DNA of 16,513 bases from Oscillospiraceae bacterium (GCA_900768125.1 CAAGBS010000005.1:1-16513); one strand, 5' to 3'; shown: positions 1 through 6,369, counted from the stretch's first letter. The notes: generated by a model not told the origin, from the letters alone. A program made the numbers and translations.

Positions 1-175
1 GGTGTGCCAGCTTCTAGGAAAGCCGACGAAGTAAGGCTGTATGCCTTACGAGGAGGTTTGACGACGAAGATGGTGCGCACTGCACATTTTCGCTCACATA
101 AGGTTTTTAGAGGTGACCTTATAAATATAACACATAACGGACAAAAAATCAACCGCCTGACGTATATTATGCTGA
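1..175 (+). other. Gene-free stretch with palindromes; possible 3' part of a structured RNA
   Basis: No credible coding gene is seen in either strand. The stretch holds a perfect 7-bp hairpin (GTAAGGC at 31-37, GCCTTAC at 43-49, 5-nt loop), an 8-bp palindrome GTGCGCAC at 73-80, and a second perfect 7-bp hairpin (ATAAGGT at 98-104, ACCTTAT at 116-122, 11-nt loop). The block TGACGACGAAG near 59-69 echoes GCCGACGAAG near 22-31. Such density of pairing before a terminator hairpin suggests a structured RNA or an untranslated leader cut by the window edge. I could not match it to a riboswitch, glmS ribozyme, RNase P, tmRNA or SRP RNA from memory. The strand is uncertain. Confidence 0.25.
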
Positions 176-205
176 AAAATCCCCCCGCCGTGACGGGAGG
201 ATTTT
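175..205 (-). terminator. Rho-independent terminator of the pdxS-pdxT operon
   Basis: Twelve bases at 176-187 (AAAATCCCCCCG) pair with 194-205 (CGGGAGGATTTT) around a 6-nt loop. The one imperfect position (183 with 198) is C/A in a plus-strand RNA but a G-U wobble in a minus-strand RNA. The minus strand also gives a five-U tail. It sits just after the pdxT stop, so it most likely ends the pdx transcript; its symmetry may let it stop plus-strand transcripts too. Confidence 0.85.
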
Positions 206-208
206 AAG

Positions 209-796
209 CTATACCGCTGCGGAGTATTTTTCCGCAGACCTGACTATATCCAGAAAATAGCTGTGCACTGACGTGTCTGAGGTAAGTTCGGGGTGGAATG
301 CGGTCGCCAGCATGTTGTCCTGGCGTGCCGCGACTGCCATTCCGCTGACCTCGGCGAGTATCTCCGCGCCGTCTGAACGGCTGATGTACGGCGCGCGGAT
401 AAACGTCATCGGTATCTTACCGATACCCTTGAAATCCCCGATGTGGGAAAAGCTGCCCAGCTGCCTGCCGTATGCGTTGCGCTTTGCGGTGATGTCCATT
501 GCGGCTATATGCGGGGCTTCGCCGCCCTCTATCTCTTTTGCGAGGAGAATCAGTCCTGCGCAGGTGCCGAACACCGGCAGCCCGGAGGATATCATCACGC
601 GCAGCGGCTTCATCATTTCAAGTTCACGCAGGAGCTTCCCCTGCACCGTGCTCTCTCCGCCGGGTATTATCAGCCCGTCCATCGGCTGTGAGAGGTCTTT
701 CAGCTGGCGTATCTCGAAGCATTCCGCGCCGAGACCTGACAGCATTTTTTCATGCTCGATGAACGCTCCCTGGAGCGCTAAAACACCTATTCTCAT
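209..796 (-). CDS. pdxT: Pyridoxal 5'-phosphate synthase, glutaminase subunit PdxT
   Basis: This is the class I glutamine amidotransferase of the deoxyxylulose-independent vitamin B6 pathway. It hydrolyses glutamine and passes the ammonia to PdxS in a cytosolic complex. The 195-residue protein starts MRIGVLALQG, carries the PGGEST motif (residues 45-50), the nucleophile Cys79 in GTCAG, and the His168/Glu170 pair in FHPE, so the whole catalytic triad is present at normal length. The ATG at 796 is preferred because it matches the family N-terminus and forms a TGATG overlap with the pdxS stop; a GTG three bases upstream (799) would add one residue. It is translationally coupled to pdxS and followed at once by a terminator. 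Confidence 0.97.
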   Translation of the reverse strand: MRIGVLALQGAFIEHEKMLSGLGAECFEIRQLKDLSQPMDGLIIPGGESTVQGKLLRELEMMKPLRVMISSGLPVFGTCAGLILLAKEIEGGEAPHIAAMDITAKRNAYGRQLGSFSHIGDFKGIGKIPMTFIRAPYISRSDGAEILAEVSGMAVAARQDNMLATAFHPELTSDTSVHSYFLDIVRSAEKYSAAV

Positions 797-1668
797 CACT
801 TTCCGCGCTCCGCCATCAGCAGTGCTATCTCCTGCTCGTTTATTCCGACCATAGCTTCGCCGAGGTCCTCGGAAAGTTCCGCGAGCAGCTTAGCGTCAGT
901 GAAGTTGGTGACTGCCTTGACGATAGCCGCCGCGCGCTTCTCGGGATTGCCGGATTTGAATATTCCGGAGCCTACGAACACGCCTTCCGCGCCCAGCTGC
1001 ATCATCAGCGCCGCGTCCGCGGGGGTTGCAACGCCGCCAGCCGCGAAATTTACCACCGGCAGCTTTTTGTTCTCGTGAACGTACTGCACCAGTTCATACG
1101 GCACTGCAAGAGTCTTCGCGGTCTCATACAGTTCGTCCTCGGACATGGAGCCTATGCGGCGTATCTCGCTCTGCATCATTCTCATGTGGCGCACAGCCTG
1201 CACTACGTCTCCGGTGCCCGGCTCGCCCTTGGTGCGTATCATCGAAGCGCCCTCGTTTATGCGGCGGAGCGCTTCGCCGAGGTCCTTTGCGCCGCATACG
1301 AACGGAACGTCGAATTTAGTCTTGTCGATGTGGTATTTGTCGTCGGCGGGGGAGAGTACTTCGCTCTCGTCGATGTAGTCTATCTCAATAGCCTGGAGTA
1401 TCTGCGCCTCCGCGAAGTGACCTATGCGGCACTTCGCCATTACCGGGATAGATACCGCTTCCTGAATGCCCTTTATCATCTTCGGGTCGCTCATTCTGGA
1501 AACGCCGCCTGCCGCGCGGATATCCGCGGGGATACGCTCCAGCGCCATTACTGCGCACGCGCCCGCCGCTTCGGCTATCTTTGCCTGCTCCGGCGTTGTG
1601 ACGTCCATTATTACGCCGCCCTTGAGCATCTGGGCGAGATTCTTGTTGAGTTCGAGTCTGTCTGACAT
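796..1668 (-). CDS. pdxS: Pyridoxal 5'-phosphate synthase, synthase subunit PdxS
   Basis: PdxS condenses ribose 5-phosphate, glyceraldehyde 3-phosphate and ammonia (from PdxT) into pyridoxal 5'-phosphate, working as a dodecamer in the cytosol. The 290-residue length is normal for the family (about 290-295). Signature blocks are intact: GGVIMDVTTPEQAKIAE with Asp22, VMAKCRIGHF with Lys79, and RTKGEPGTGDV with Lys147; these correspond to the aspartate and two lysines that carry the covalent intermediates in Bacillus PdxS. The start is fixed by AAGGAGA about 8 nt upstream of the ATG. It is the first gene of a two-gene operon with pdxT and has its own promoter at 1725-1752. Confidence 0.98.
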   Translation of the reverse strand: MSDRLELNKNLAQMLKGGVIMDVTTPEQAKIAEAAGACAVMALERIPADIRAAGGVSRMSDPKMIKGIQEAVSIPVMAKCRIGHFAEAQILQAIEIDYIDESEVLSPADDKYHIDKTKFDVPFVCGAKDLGEALRRINEGASMIRTKGEPGTGDVVQAVRHMRMMQSEIRRIGSMSEDELYETAKTLAVPYELVQYVHENKKLPVVNFAAGGVATPADAALMMQLGAEGVFVGSGIFKSGNPEKRAAAIVKAVTNFTDAKLLAELSEDLGEAMVGINEQEIALLMAERGK

Positions 1669-1724
1669 GGTGTTGTTCTCCTTGTGTTTTTGTCCTCAGC
1701 GCTCTCCGCGCTTTCTTGTATTTT

Positions 1725-1752
1725 ATTATAACGAAATCTGAGCATATTTCAA
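1725..1752 (-). promoter_or_regulatory. Sigma-A promoter of pdxS-pdxT
   Basis: Reading the minus strand, TTGAAA (1752-1747) is separated by 16 bp from a perfect TATAAT (1730-1725). It lies about 57 bp upstream of the pdxS start codon. The leader contains a small AGCGC/GCGCT hairpin (1699-1713) but no recognisable riboswitch. Confidence 0.75.
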
Positions 1753-1821
1753 TGTTCAGAATGCGATTGATTGATAATACCAGATTCGACGCTGTTTTTC
1801 TGAATAATTTTATCTGTCCTC

Positions 1822-1850
1822 TTGACAGAACAGAATATTTGTGATACAAT
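1822..1850 (+). promoter_or_regulatory. Sigma-A promoter of the TetR operon
   Basis: A perfect -35 TTGACA (1822-1827) is followed by a 17-bp spacer and TACAAT (1845-1850). The predicted transcription start near 1857 is directly ahead of the operator palindrome, a layout typical of an autorepressed gene. Confidence 0.85.
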
Positions 1851-1860
1851 TACAATGTAA

Positions 1861-1879
1861 TTGATTACAGCGTAATCAA
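1861..1879 (+). promoter_or_regulatory. Operator: perfect inverted repeat, probable TetR self-binding site
   Basis: TTGATTAC (1861-1868) and GTAATCAA (1872-1879) are perfect reverse complements around a 3-bp centre. Just upstream, GTAATTGATTAC (1857-1868) forms a second, imperfect palindrome that shares the left half-site. The site covers roughly +5 to +23 of the predicted transcript. TetR-family proteins commonly bind such dyads and block their own promoter; binding here is inferred from position. Confidence 0.75.
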
Positions 1880-1894
1880 ATGAGAGGTGAGAAC

Positions 1895-2530
1895 GTGGCG
1901 CTGAGGAATAATCTTCTGGACGACAGGATAACCGCTGCGGCGATGGAGGAGTTTCAGGAAAAGGGGTACATGAAGGCTTCGCTCAGGAAGATAGCGGAGA
2001 AGGCTGGAGTGACGGTCGGCGCTATTCAAACGCGTTACAGTTCCAAGGACGAGCTTTTCGCGAGCCTGCTCAGACAGTTCCTGGACGGAATAGAGGAAGC
2101 GTTCCGGGACATAAGGAGCGATTATTATTCCGGGGCTGACAGGGATATCAGGGAACAGCTGGGCAGTTCGATGAGGTACGAATCCAAGACTATACTGCGG
2201 CTGATATTCGATCATTACGAGGAAGCGGTACTTCTGATGTACCGGAGCGCGGGGAGCAGTCTGGAGCATTATTTTGACGAACTGGTGAAAAGAAAGGTGG
2301 AGCAGAGCGTCCTGTTTTTCCGGAACGCGGGTCAGGGCGGCGTGGACGAAAGGCTGCTGGGGCTGCTGATATCGGCTCAGTTCGACAGCTTCCGCCGGAT
2401 AGTCAGCGAGTGCCCCGACCCCCGTACTGCCGAAAGCTATATGAGTACGATGATGACGTATCATCTTGGGGGCTGGACGGCTTTGTTCGATTCACTAAAA
2501 AGTGCGCAGGAGGTAAGCGATGAAGTATAA
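1895..2530 (+). CDS. TetR/AcrR-family transcriptional regulator
   Basis: A 211-residue one-component repressor. The N-terminal DNA-binding domain spans about residues 5-55 (RITAAAMEEFQEKGYMKASL, then the helix-turn-helix RKIAEKAGVTVGAIQTRYSS and KDELF). The helical C-terminal ligand domain is not recognisable by sequence, so the inducer is unknown. The GTG at 1895 is preferred: GAGAGGTGAG precedes it at a good distance. The in-frame ATG at 1880 abuts the operator and has no ribosome site. The gene heads a plus-strand operon, its end overlapping the start of the next gene by 11 bp, and very likely represses itself through the palindrome at 1861-1879. Confidence 0.93.
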   Translation: MALRNNLLDDRITAAAMEEFQEKGYMKASLRKIAEKAGVTVGAIQTRYSSKDELFASLLRQFLDGIEEAFRDIRSDYYSGADRDIREQLGSSMRYESKTILRLIFDHYEEAVLLMYRSAGSSLEHYFDELVKRKVEQSVLFFRNAGQGGVDERLLGLLISAQFDSFRRIVSECPDPRTAESYMSTMMTYHLGGWTALFDSLKSAQEVSDEV

Positions 2531-3146
2531 TGGCTTTTATTTCTGGCTGTTCAAGGGTTCGATGAAAAAGGTGATAAGCGAGAAATACGGCAGCGAGTAC
2601 GCCGCTGAGGTCATGAAAAAGAGCAGGGTAGTCTACCGTGAGCTTGTGGATAAAGCCGAAGATATCGGGGACGATAATCCCATGGCATACAACGAACTGT
2701 TCGCACTGGCATTCGTTGCGCCGTATGTGGCGAGCGAAAAGAAGATACCACCCGAGACGGTGCAGGAGATGATGAGACGTTCGCTCTATCACATCAAATG
2801 GTATTTCGGCAGGACCGACCTCAACACTGAAAAGGGCAAGGCGGAGAATAAGAAGAACATCGTGAAATATGTCAGATGGTACACTCAGGAAAAGGAGATG
2901 CAGTACCCGAACTCTTTCAAGGTGGATTTTGTCGGTCAGCCGCACGAGGGAGCGTGCTACTACAGGATAACACGCTGTCCCATCTACGCCTATGCGGAAA
3001 AGCTTGGCGTGCAGGAGCTGATGCCGCTGTTCTGTGAACTTGACGCGGTGATGATAACGCTTCAGCACGGGGTGCTCCATCGGGAAAAAACAATCGCGTC
3101 CGGCGGCGAGTACTGTGATTATTACATCACCGGCGATAAAGAATGA
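2520..3146 (+). CDS. L-2-amino-thiazoline-4-carboxylic acid hydrolase family protein
   Basis: The 208-residue protein resembles the ATC hydrolase family, named after the Pseudomonas enzyme that opens 2-aminothiazoline-4-carboxylate on the way to cysteine. The recognisable part is the C-terminal half: RITRCPIYAYAEKLG (Cys153), LFCELDAVM (Cys172, Asp175), HREKTIASGG (Arg188) and EYCDYY (Cys199). The N-terminal half is helical and basic, with no signal peptide. Most clostridial members have no tested substrate, so the name describes the fold family only. An AGGAGG site (2508-2513) inside the end of the regulator gene sets the start, giving tight coupling to the TetR gene. It is probably the main target of that regulator. 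Confidence 0.8.
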   Translation: MKYNGFYFWLFKGSMKKVISEKYGSEYAAEVMKKSRVVYRELVDKAEDIGDDNPMAYNELFALAFVAPYVASEKKIPPETVQEMMRRSLYHIKWYFGRTDLNTEKGKAENKKNIVKYVRWYTQEKEMQYPNSFKVDFVGQPHEGACYYRITRCPIYAYAEKLGVQELMPLFCELDAVMITLQHGVLHREKTIASGGEYCDYYITGDKE

Positions 3147-3172
3147 GAGCAGTCTAACATAAAAGGTGAAAA

Positions 3173-3550
3173 ATGAATATCGAATACATACACGAACCGA
3201 CAGACCTGCAGTGCGGACAGGCAGTGCTTGCGATGCTGCTGGGCACGACCGCTGAATATATCTGCGAATATCTTGGCAACGACCGTGAGACCGATCTCCG
3301 CGAAATGAAGCGAGTGCTTGCTGAGCACGGCGTAGGATTTTCCCCCGAGCGCAGGCAGGCGCAGACTGTATCCGACCTCCCGCGATGCGCGCTTCTCAGC
3401 CTGGAGACCCCGCGCTGCTGGCACTGGTCGCTGTACGCGGACGGCGTTTTCTACGACCCGGAACACGGCGTGCTGAGCGATTTCCCGCAGTCGGCGCGTA
3501 AATTCTACTGGAAGATAGTTCCCGAAACGCTGAAAGCAATCCGCGGCTAA
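3173..3550 (+). CDS. Small papain-fold (C39-like) cysteine peptidase-like protein
   Basis: A 125-residue protein with the layout of a minimal C39-type papain fold. The N-terminal motif DLQCGQAVLAMLLG gives a candidate nucleophile Cys14 at the head of a helix. HWSLYADGVFYDPEHG supplies a candidate His84 and Asp95. There is no signal peptide, membrane segment or ABC transporter part, so it is not a bacteriocin exporter. It might cleave a peptide or amide, or be a non-enzymatic relative. AAAGGTGA six bases before the ATG sets the start. It lies 26 bp after the ATC-hydrolase-like gene with no terminator between them, so it is likely cotranscribed from the TetR promoter. The fold assignment is by motif only. 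Confidence 0.6.
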   Translation: MNIEYIHEPTDLQCGQAVLAMLLGTTAEYICEYLGNDRETDLREMKRVLAEHGVGFSPERRQAQTVSDLPRCALLSLETPRCWHWSLYADGVFYDPEHGVLSDFPQSARKFYWKIVPETLKAIRG

Positions 3551-3595
3551 TGTGCATAAGCTGATATATTTTTCGTGGGATTTACCAAACGGGGC

Positions 3596-3624
3596 TTGAC
3601 AAATCCGTGCATTAGTGTTATAAT
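3596..3624 (+). promoter_or_regulatory. Consensus sigma-A promoter of tRNA-Gly
   Basis: TTGACA (3596-3601), a 17-bp spacer and TATAAT (3619-3624): both boxes match the consensus exactly. The start site would fall a few bases before the mature tRNA 5' end at 3633. Confidence 0.92.
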
Positions 3625-3632
3625 ATTCTTAC

Positions 3633-3706
3633 GCGGATATAGTTTATCGGTAAAACATTAGCTTCCCAAGCTGAGGTGGTGGGTTCGACTCCCATTATCC
3701 GCTCCA
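3633..3706 (+). tRNA. tRNA-Gly (anticodon CCC)
   Basis: All arms of the cloverleaf can be drawn. The acceptor stem pairs GCGGATA (3633-3639) with TATCCGC (3696-3702), with discriminator T3703 and an encoded CCA (3704-3706). The D arm pairs GTTT with AAAC. The anticodon arm pairs TTAGC (3658-3662) with GCTGA around the loop TTCCCAA, so the anticodon is CCC (3665-3667), reading GGG. The T arm GTGGG-TTCGACT-CCCAT includes one G-T pair. It is a single-gene unit with its own promoter and terminator. Confidence 0.96.
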
Positions 3707-3716
3707 TAGGAAATTT

Positions 3717-3756
3717 GGCTTAACAGCGCGAACCCGCACTGTTAAGCCATTTTTTT
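3717..3756 (+). terminator. Rho-independent terminator of tRNA-Gly
   Basis: GGCTTAACAG (3717-3726) and CTGTTAAGCC (3739-3748) form a perfect 10-bp stem with a 12-nt loop, followed by seven T bases (3750-3756). It lies 10 bp after the tRNA CCA end. Confidence 0.93.
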
Positions 3757-3829
3757 GATTTGTAAGTGTCAACCAGTTGACCTGTACCGCCAGTCGATTG
3801 TGCCATTTTGTCAACGCTTTGAACACAAA

Positions 3830-3859
3830 AGACAACAGTCAGACAACAGCAGACAACAG
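3830..3859 (+). repeat. Three short direct repeats AGACAACAG
   Basis: AGACAACAG occurs at 3830-3838, 3841-3849 and 3851-3859, that is, with periods of 11 and 10 bp, close to one DNA turn. It lies in the gene-free space between the tRNA terminator and the orphan gene end. Role unknown; a protein-binding array is one option, chance slippage another. Confidence 0.5.
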
Positions 3860-3863
3860 AGAG

Positions 3864-3896
3864 ATTCCCCGAAGCAATGCGCTCCGGGGATTTTTT
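3864..3896 (+). terminator. Terminator-like hairpin
   Basis: CCCCGAAGC (3867-3875) pairs with GCTCCGGGG (3881-3889) with one mismatch and a 5-nt loop, and is followed on the plus strand by six T bases. In a minus-strand RNA the mismatch becomes a G-U pair, but there is no U tail on that side. It abuts the stop codon of the minus-strand orphan fragment, so it may be the relic of that gene's terminator or a bidirectional one. Confidence 0.5.
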
Positions 3897-4002
3897 ATAC
3901 TTCCTTGGTGGTTACTTTAAAGCCCATTGTCTGGAGTTCGGTTGTGATTCTCTCAACCTTACCAGCTCCAACTTTGGCTTGTCTGCTGAGGACTGTTTGA
4001 AT
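3895..4002 (-). pseudogene. Orphan C-terminal gene fragment, no start codon
   Basis: The minus strand reads open for about 50 codons ahead of a TAA at 3897-3895. The last 35 or so residues look like real protein (IQTVLSRQAKVGAGKVER, then ITTELQTMGFKVTTKEV). No ATG, GTG or TTG occurs in frame at a place that could begin a gene, and an in-frame stop lies near 4057 at the end of the lipoprotein gene. I read it as the surviving 3' end of a deleted gene. I do not recognise the family. The left limit given is approximate. Confidence 0.35.
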
Positions 4003-4059
4003 TGATGACCTAATGCATACTATCGGAAAACAAACAAGCCGATTTGAATAAAAAAGGTG

Positions 4060-4953
4060 TCAAAATAACTCAACACTCCTGTTCCATTCACCCTCTGCCT
4101 TTTCAAATGTGCATATTACATCGACCAGTTTTAGATCGATATCGCCAACATTGCCGACTGATGTTCTGATTACGATTTTATCCACGGCTTCGGAAACAAG
4201 GTACATAGGGTAAAGCTGGTACCAATCATTGTGATAAAGTGTCGTCCCATTGCTTTCATACTCTATGTTTACAAGAAAATCAGTATCGATCCCGTATTCC
4301 CGCGCCATTTCACGAAGTCTGAATATACTCAGGAAATTACCATCCGGTTCGTTGAGAGGCTCATTGGTTTTTTTCAGGGTATACACAACAGGCGCAGCCG
4401 AATATTCTCCACTTTCATTCCGTGACCACAGCGGCGAGGTCATTCCACCCCATGTCATGTAAATCGTATCTGGTTCGTCGGGGCTTATCCAAATTATTGC
4501 GCTACCGCTGTCGCTTCCAATCATAAAAGCTAGCGCGTGAACTCCCGCTTCGTAAAATCCAAGCATTCGAATACCCGTTTCAGTCATGACAAACGATTTC
4601 TCAGTGTCGTCAATAACAAGACGTTTCTGTTCGGGATATTCGGGAAAGCGGAAGCTGCCTTCCCACGTGCCAAAAAAGTATTTCCGAAACAGCTCATAAT
4701 CATCTGATGACTTCCATGTGGTTTGGTCTATGCAATAAGCTCCATCCTCGTCTGCACGACAACTCAGAAGCGACAACGCAGGTTCCTCAGCGCCGGACGT
4801 GGTGGCTTGGACTGTTTCTTCTGCCGCAGTGGTAATGCTACTTTCTGCTGTAGGATGTTCTGTCTGTACATAACTTTCATCGGAAACGTTTTCGCAAGCA
4901 ACAACTGATAACAAAAGAAAGACCGTCAGAACGGTTGCTATTATTTTTTTCAT
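4060..4953 (-). CDS. Putative lipoprotein of unknown function
   Basis: A 297-residue exported protein. The N-terminus has two lysines, a hydrophobic stretch (IIATVLTVFLLLSVVA) and Cys20 in a lipobox-like LSVVAC, so it is probably lipid-anchored to the outer face of the membrane. Residues 21-60 form a Ser/Thr/Glu-rich linker, followed by a globular domain with motifs such as FFGTWEGSFRFPEY and IIWISPDEPDTIYMTWGG. I do not recognise the domain. The ATG at 4953 is chosen because GAGGTGG lies 3-9 bases before it; a TTG at 4965 would put the ribosome site inside the gene. It lies 153 bp downstream of the sigma/anti-sigma pair on the same strand, hence a possible partner or target. Confidence 0.8.
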   Translation of the reverse strand: MKKIIATVLTVFLLLSVVACENVSDESYVQTEHPTAESSITTAAEETVQATTSGAEEPALSLLSCRADEDGAYCIDQTTWKSSDDYELFRKYFFGTWEGSFRFPEYPEQKRLVIDDTEKSFVMTETGIRMLGFYEAGVHALAFMIGSDSGSAIIWISPDEPDTIYMTWGGMTSPLWSRNESGEYSAAPVVYTLKKTNEPLNEPDGNFLSIFRLREMAREYGIDTDFLVNIEYESNGTTLYHNDWYQLYPMYLVSEAVDKIVIRTSVGNVGDIDLKLVDVICTFEKAEGEWNRSVELF

Positions 4954-5106
4954 AAACCACCTCAAATGTAATTAAAAGTTGCAAGTAATTCCGTACCTTT
5001 GGATCAGCACGAGATATTACTGTAAACAATGGTGAAATTAATTCCTTGAGGATTTATTCCTCTATAATGAAAATCGGATTTTATAGCTTTTTGTGAACAG
5101 TAAATT

Positions 5107-5805
5107 TCATTTTTCTAAAACTTTGGCACTTTTCGCCAAGTTTATTACTTCCGATTTGGGTAAATCAGCCCATATTTCCAAGATATAATCTCCGTTATCC
5201 CAAGCAGCTATGTAGTCTATCTTACCCTCAAGACCTATTCCTTTATTTTCGCCTATTGAAATTTTTTCAAGGTCAGAATACTCGGTATTAAAGTGGGGTT
5301 CAAAAGCTGTTTTTATTGATTGATGAAAAGTAATAGTTTTTCCTGCTGCGCTGTTGATATATGACGTATATACACTGGTATCGCTTATGCTTTCCTCCAG
5401 TAATTCAAAATCGCTCGGAAGTTCGGATAAATAATATACTTCCTCAATCTTCTGCGGGCAGTCCGTGAGGGCGATTGGGAAAAGCTGCGTATTGTCAGTA
5501 TAAACATCAGTCTTGAACCCACCGAGATAGTATACGATTGCTGAACAGCCCACTAAAACAGCCAGGAAAATCAACATTAACATGATAAAAACCGTTTTTC
5601 TGTTCCACCTGAAATGTGATACTACGCTTCTATTGTGCATAATATCGCTATGTAAAAATGCGGTTTGTTTTTCATAAGCCTTGAAAATTCGCTTCATTGT
5701 GCGATTGTTCTTACGGGAAAAAATGTGTTCGGGGACATTTTCATACTGTGCAAACTCTACGTCATGCGCCGCGGCTAAAATTTCGTCCAATGTTATTTCG
5801 TTCAT
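5107..5805 (-). CDS. Membrane protein with DUF4367-like domain, probable anti-sigma factor
   Basis: A 232-residue protein with a short cytoplasmic N-terminus (about 1-70), one membrane helix (about 71-94, TVFIMLMLIFLAVLVGCSAI) and an extracytoplasmic part. The C-terminal block (ITFHQSIKTAF; GLEGKIDYIAAWDNGDYILE; LPKSEVINLAKSA) resembles DUF4367 proteins that sit beside ECF sigma factors in Clostridia. No zinc-binding anti-sigma motif (HxxxCxxC) is present. Its ATG overlaps the sigma factor stop by four bases (ATGA), implying coupled, near equal synthesis. It is likely to hold the sigma factor inactive until an envelope signal is sensed; this is inferred from context and architecture. Confidence 0.75.
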   Translation of the reverse strand: MNEITLDEILAAAHDVEFAQYENVPEHIFSRKNNRTMKRIFKAYEKQTAFLHSDIMHNRSVVSHFRWNRKTVFIMLMLIFLAVLVGCSAIVYYLGGFKTDVYTDNTQLFPIALTDCPQKIEEVYYLSELPSDFELLEESISDTSVYTSYINSAAGKTITFHQSIKTAFEPHFNTEYSDLEKISIGENKGIGLEGKIDYIAAWDNGDYILEIWADLPKSEVINLAKSAKVLEK

Positions 5806-6341
5806 TTTTTATTCCTTTCCGCAAAATCCTTGATTGCTTTTCTTGCATTTGAAACTCTTTTTCGAGCCAAATCCTCTGATATACCAAGAATTTTGGATAT
5901 TTCAGAGTAGGTCAGCTTTTCATGAATATACATAAAAAGCGCTTGTCGTTGGCTTTCAGGAAGAGCAAGAACAAACCGTGCCAGTTCGTCCGCAGAAGCG
6001 TCTGTAATGTATTTTTCTTCTGGAGAAATCGTATCGCTCATTATGTTATCGCCAATATCATCAATCGAAACAGCATTGATTTTAAGGTTTCTATTAAAAT
6101 TATCTACTGAAACATGTCTAACAATACCGTCAACAAAACGCACCCGTTCCTGATCTGACATTTCCAAAAATTTGTTTGGATCATTCGCTACTCGCAGGAA
6201 AGCTTCCTGTACAGCGTCCTCAGCTTCTTCAGAATTATGCAGCTTTGAGTATGCTATGCTGAAAAAGCGATTTTTATATTTCTCGTAAAATGCAGCAAGT
6301 TCATTCCTTTGTCTGTCATTCTCAAGCGCAGCTTCGATCAT
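5802..6341 (-). CDS. ECF-type RNA polymerase sigma factor
   Basis: A 179-residue sigma-70-family protein. Region 2 covers about residues 17-82 (FYEKYKNRFFSIAYSKLHNS, EEAEDAVQEAFLRV), and region 4 about 118-172 (LPESQRQALFMYIHEKLTYS, then the helix-turn-helix EISKILGISEDLARKRVSNA). The two are joined by a linker with no region 3, as expected of the ECF group. The ATG at 6341 is preferred because GGAGGG (6354-6349) lies 7 bases upstream; longer in-frame starts up to 6398 would run into the promoter. It is the first gene of a pair with its membrane partner and has a sigma-A-type promoter, so basal expression seems independent of itself. Confidence 0.92.
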   Translation of the reverse strand: MIEAALENDRQRNELAAFYEKYKNRFFSIAYSKLHNSEEAEDAVQEAFLRVANDPNKFLEMSDQERVRFVDGIVRHVSVDNFNRNLKINAVSIDDIGDNIMSDTISPEEKYITDASADELARFVLALPESQRQALFMYIHEKLTYSEISKILGISEDLARKRVSNARKAIKDFAERNKK

Positions 6342-6369
6342 TTGCGTTCCCTCCATTCCGGTTGTATAA

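Noticed and set aside
22..90. Resemblance to a glmS ribozyme or group II intron 5' end (GTGTG at 2-6, ACGAGGAGG at 48-56)
   Set aside because: The order of the conserved blocks does not fit the glmS core, no glmS gene follows, and no intron domains or reverse transcriptase are present.
4..207. 67-codon plus-strand reading frame at the left edge
   Set aside because: Its codons run through two hairpins and the whole terminator stem, it has no ribosome site, and the translation does not look like a known or natural protein.
3633..3706. tRNA-Gly 3' end as an attachment site
   Set aside because: No second copy of the tRNA 3' sequence and no integrase were found in the window, so no att site is claimed.
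3830..3859. CRISPR-like array
   Set aside because: Repeats are only 9 bp with 1-2 bp between them; there are no spacers and no cas genes.
5048..5068. Small hairpin GAGGA/TCCTC followed by TATAAT on the plus strand
   Set aside because: No -35 box at a proper distance and no plus-strand gene downstream, so not called a promoter; the stem is too short for a confident terminator.
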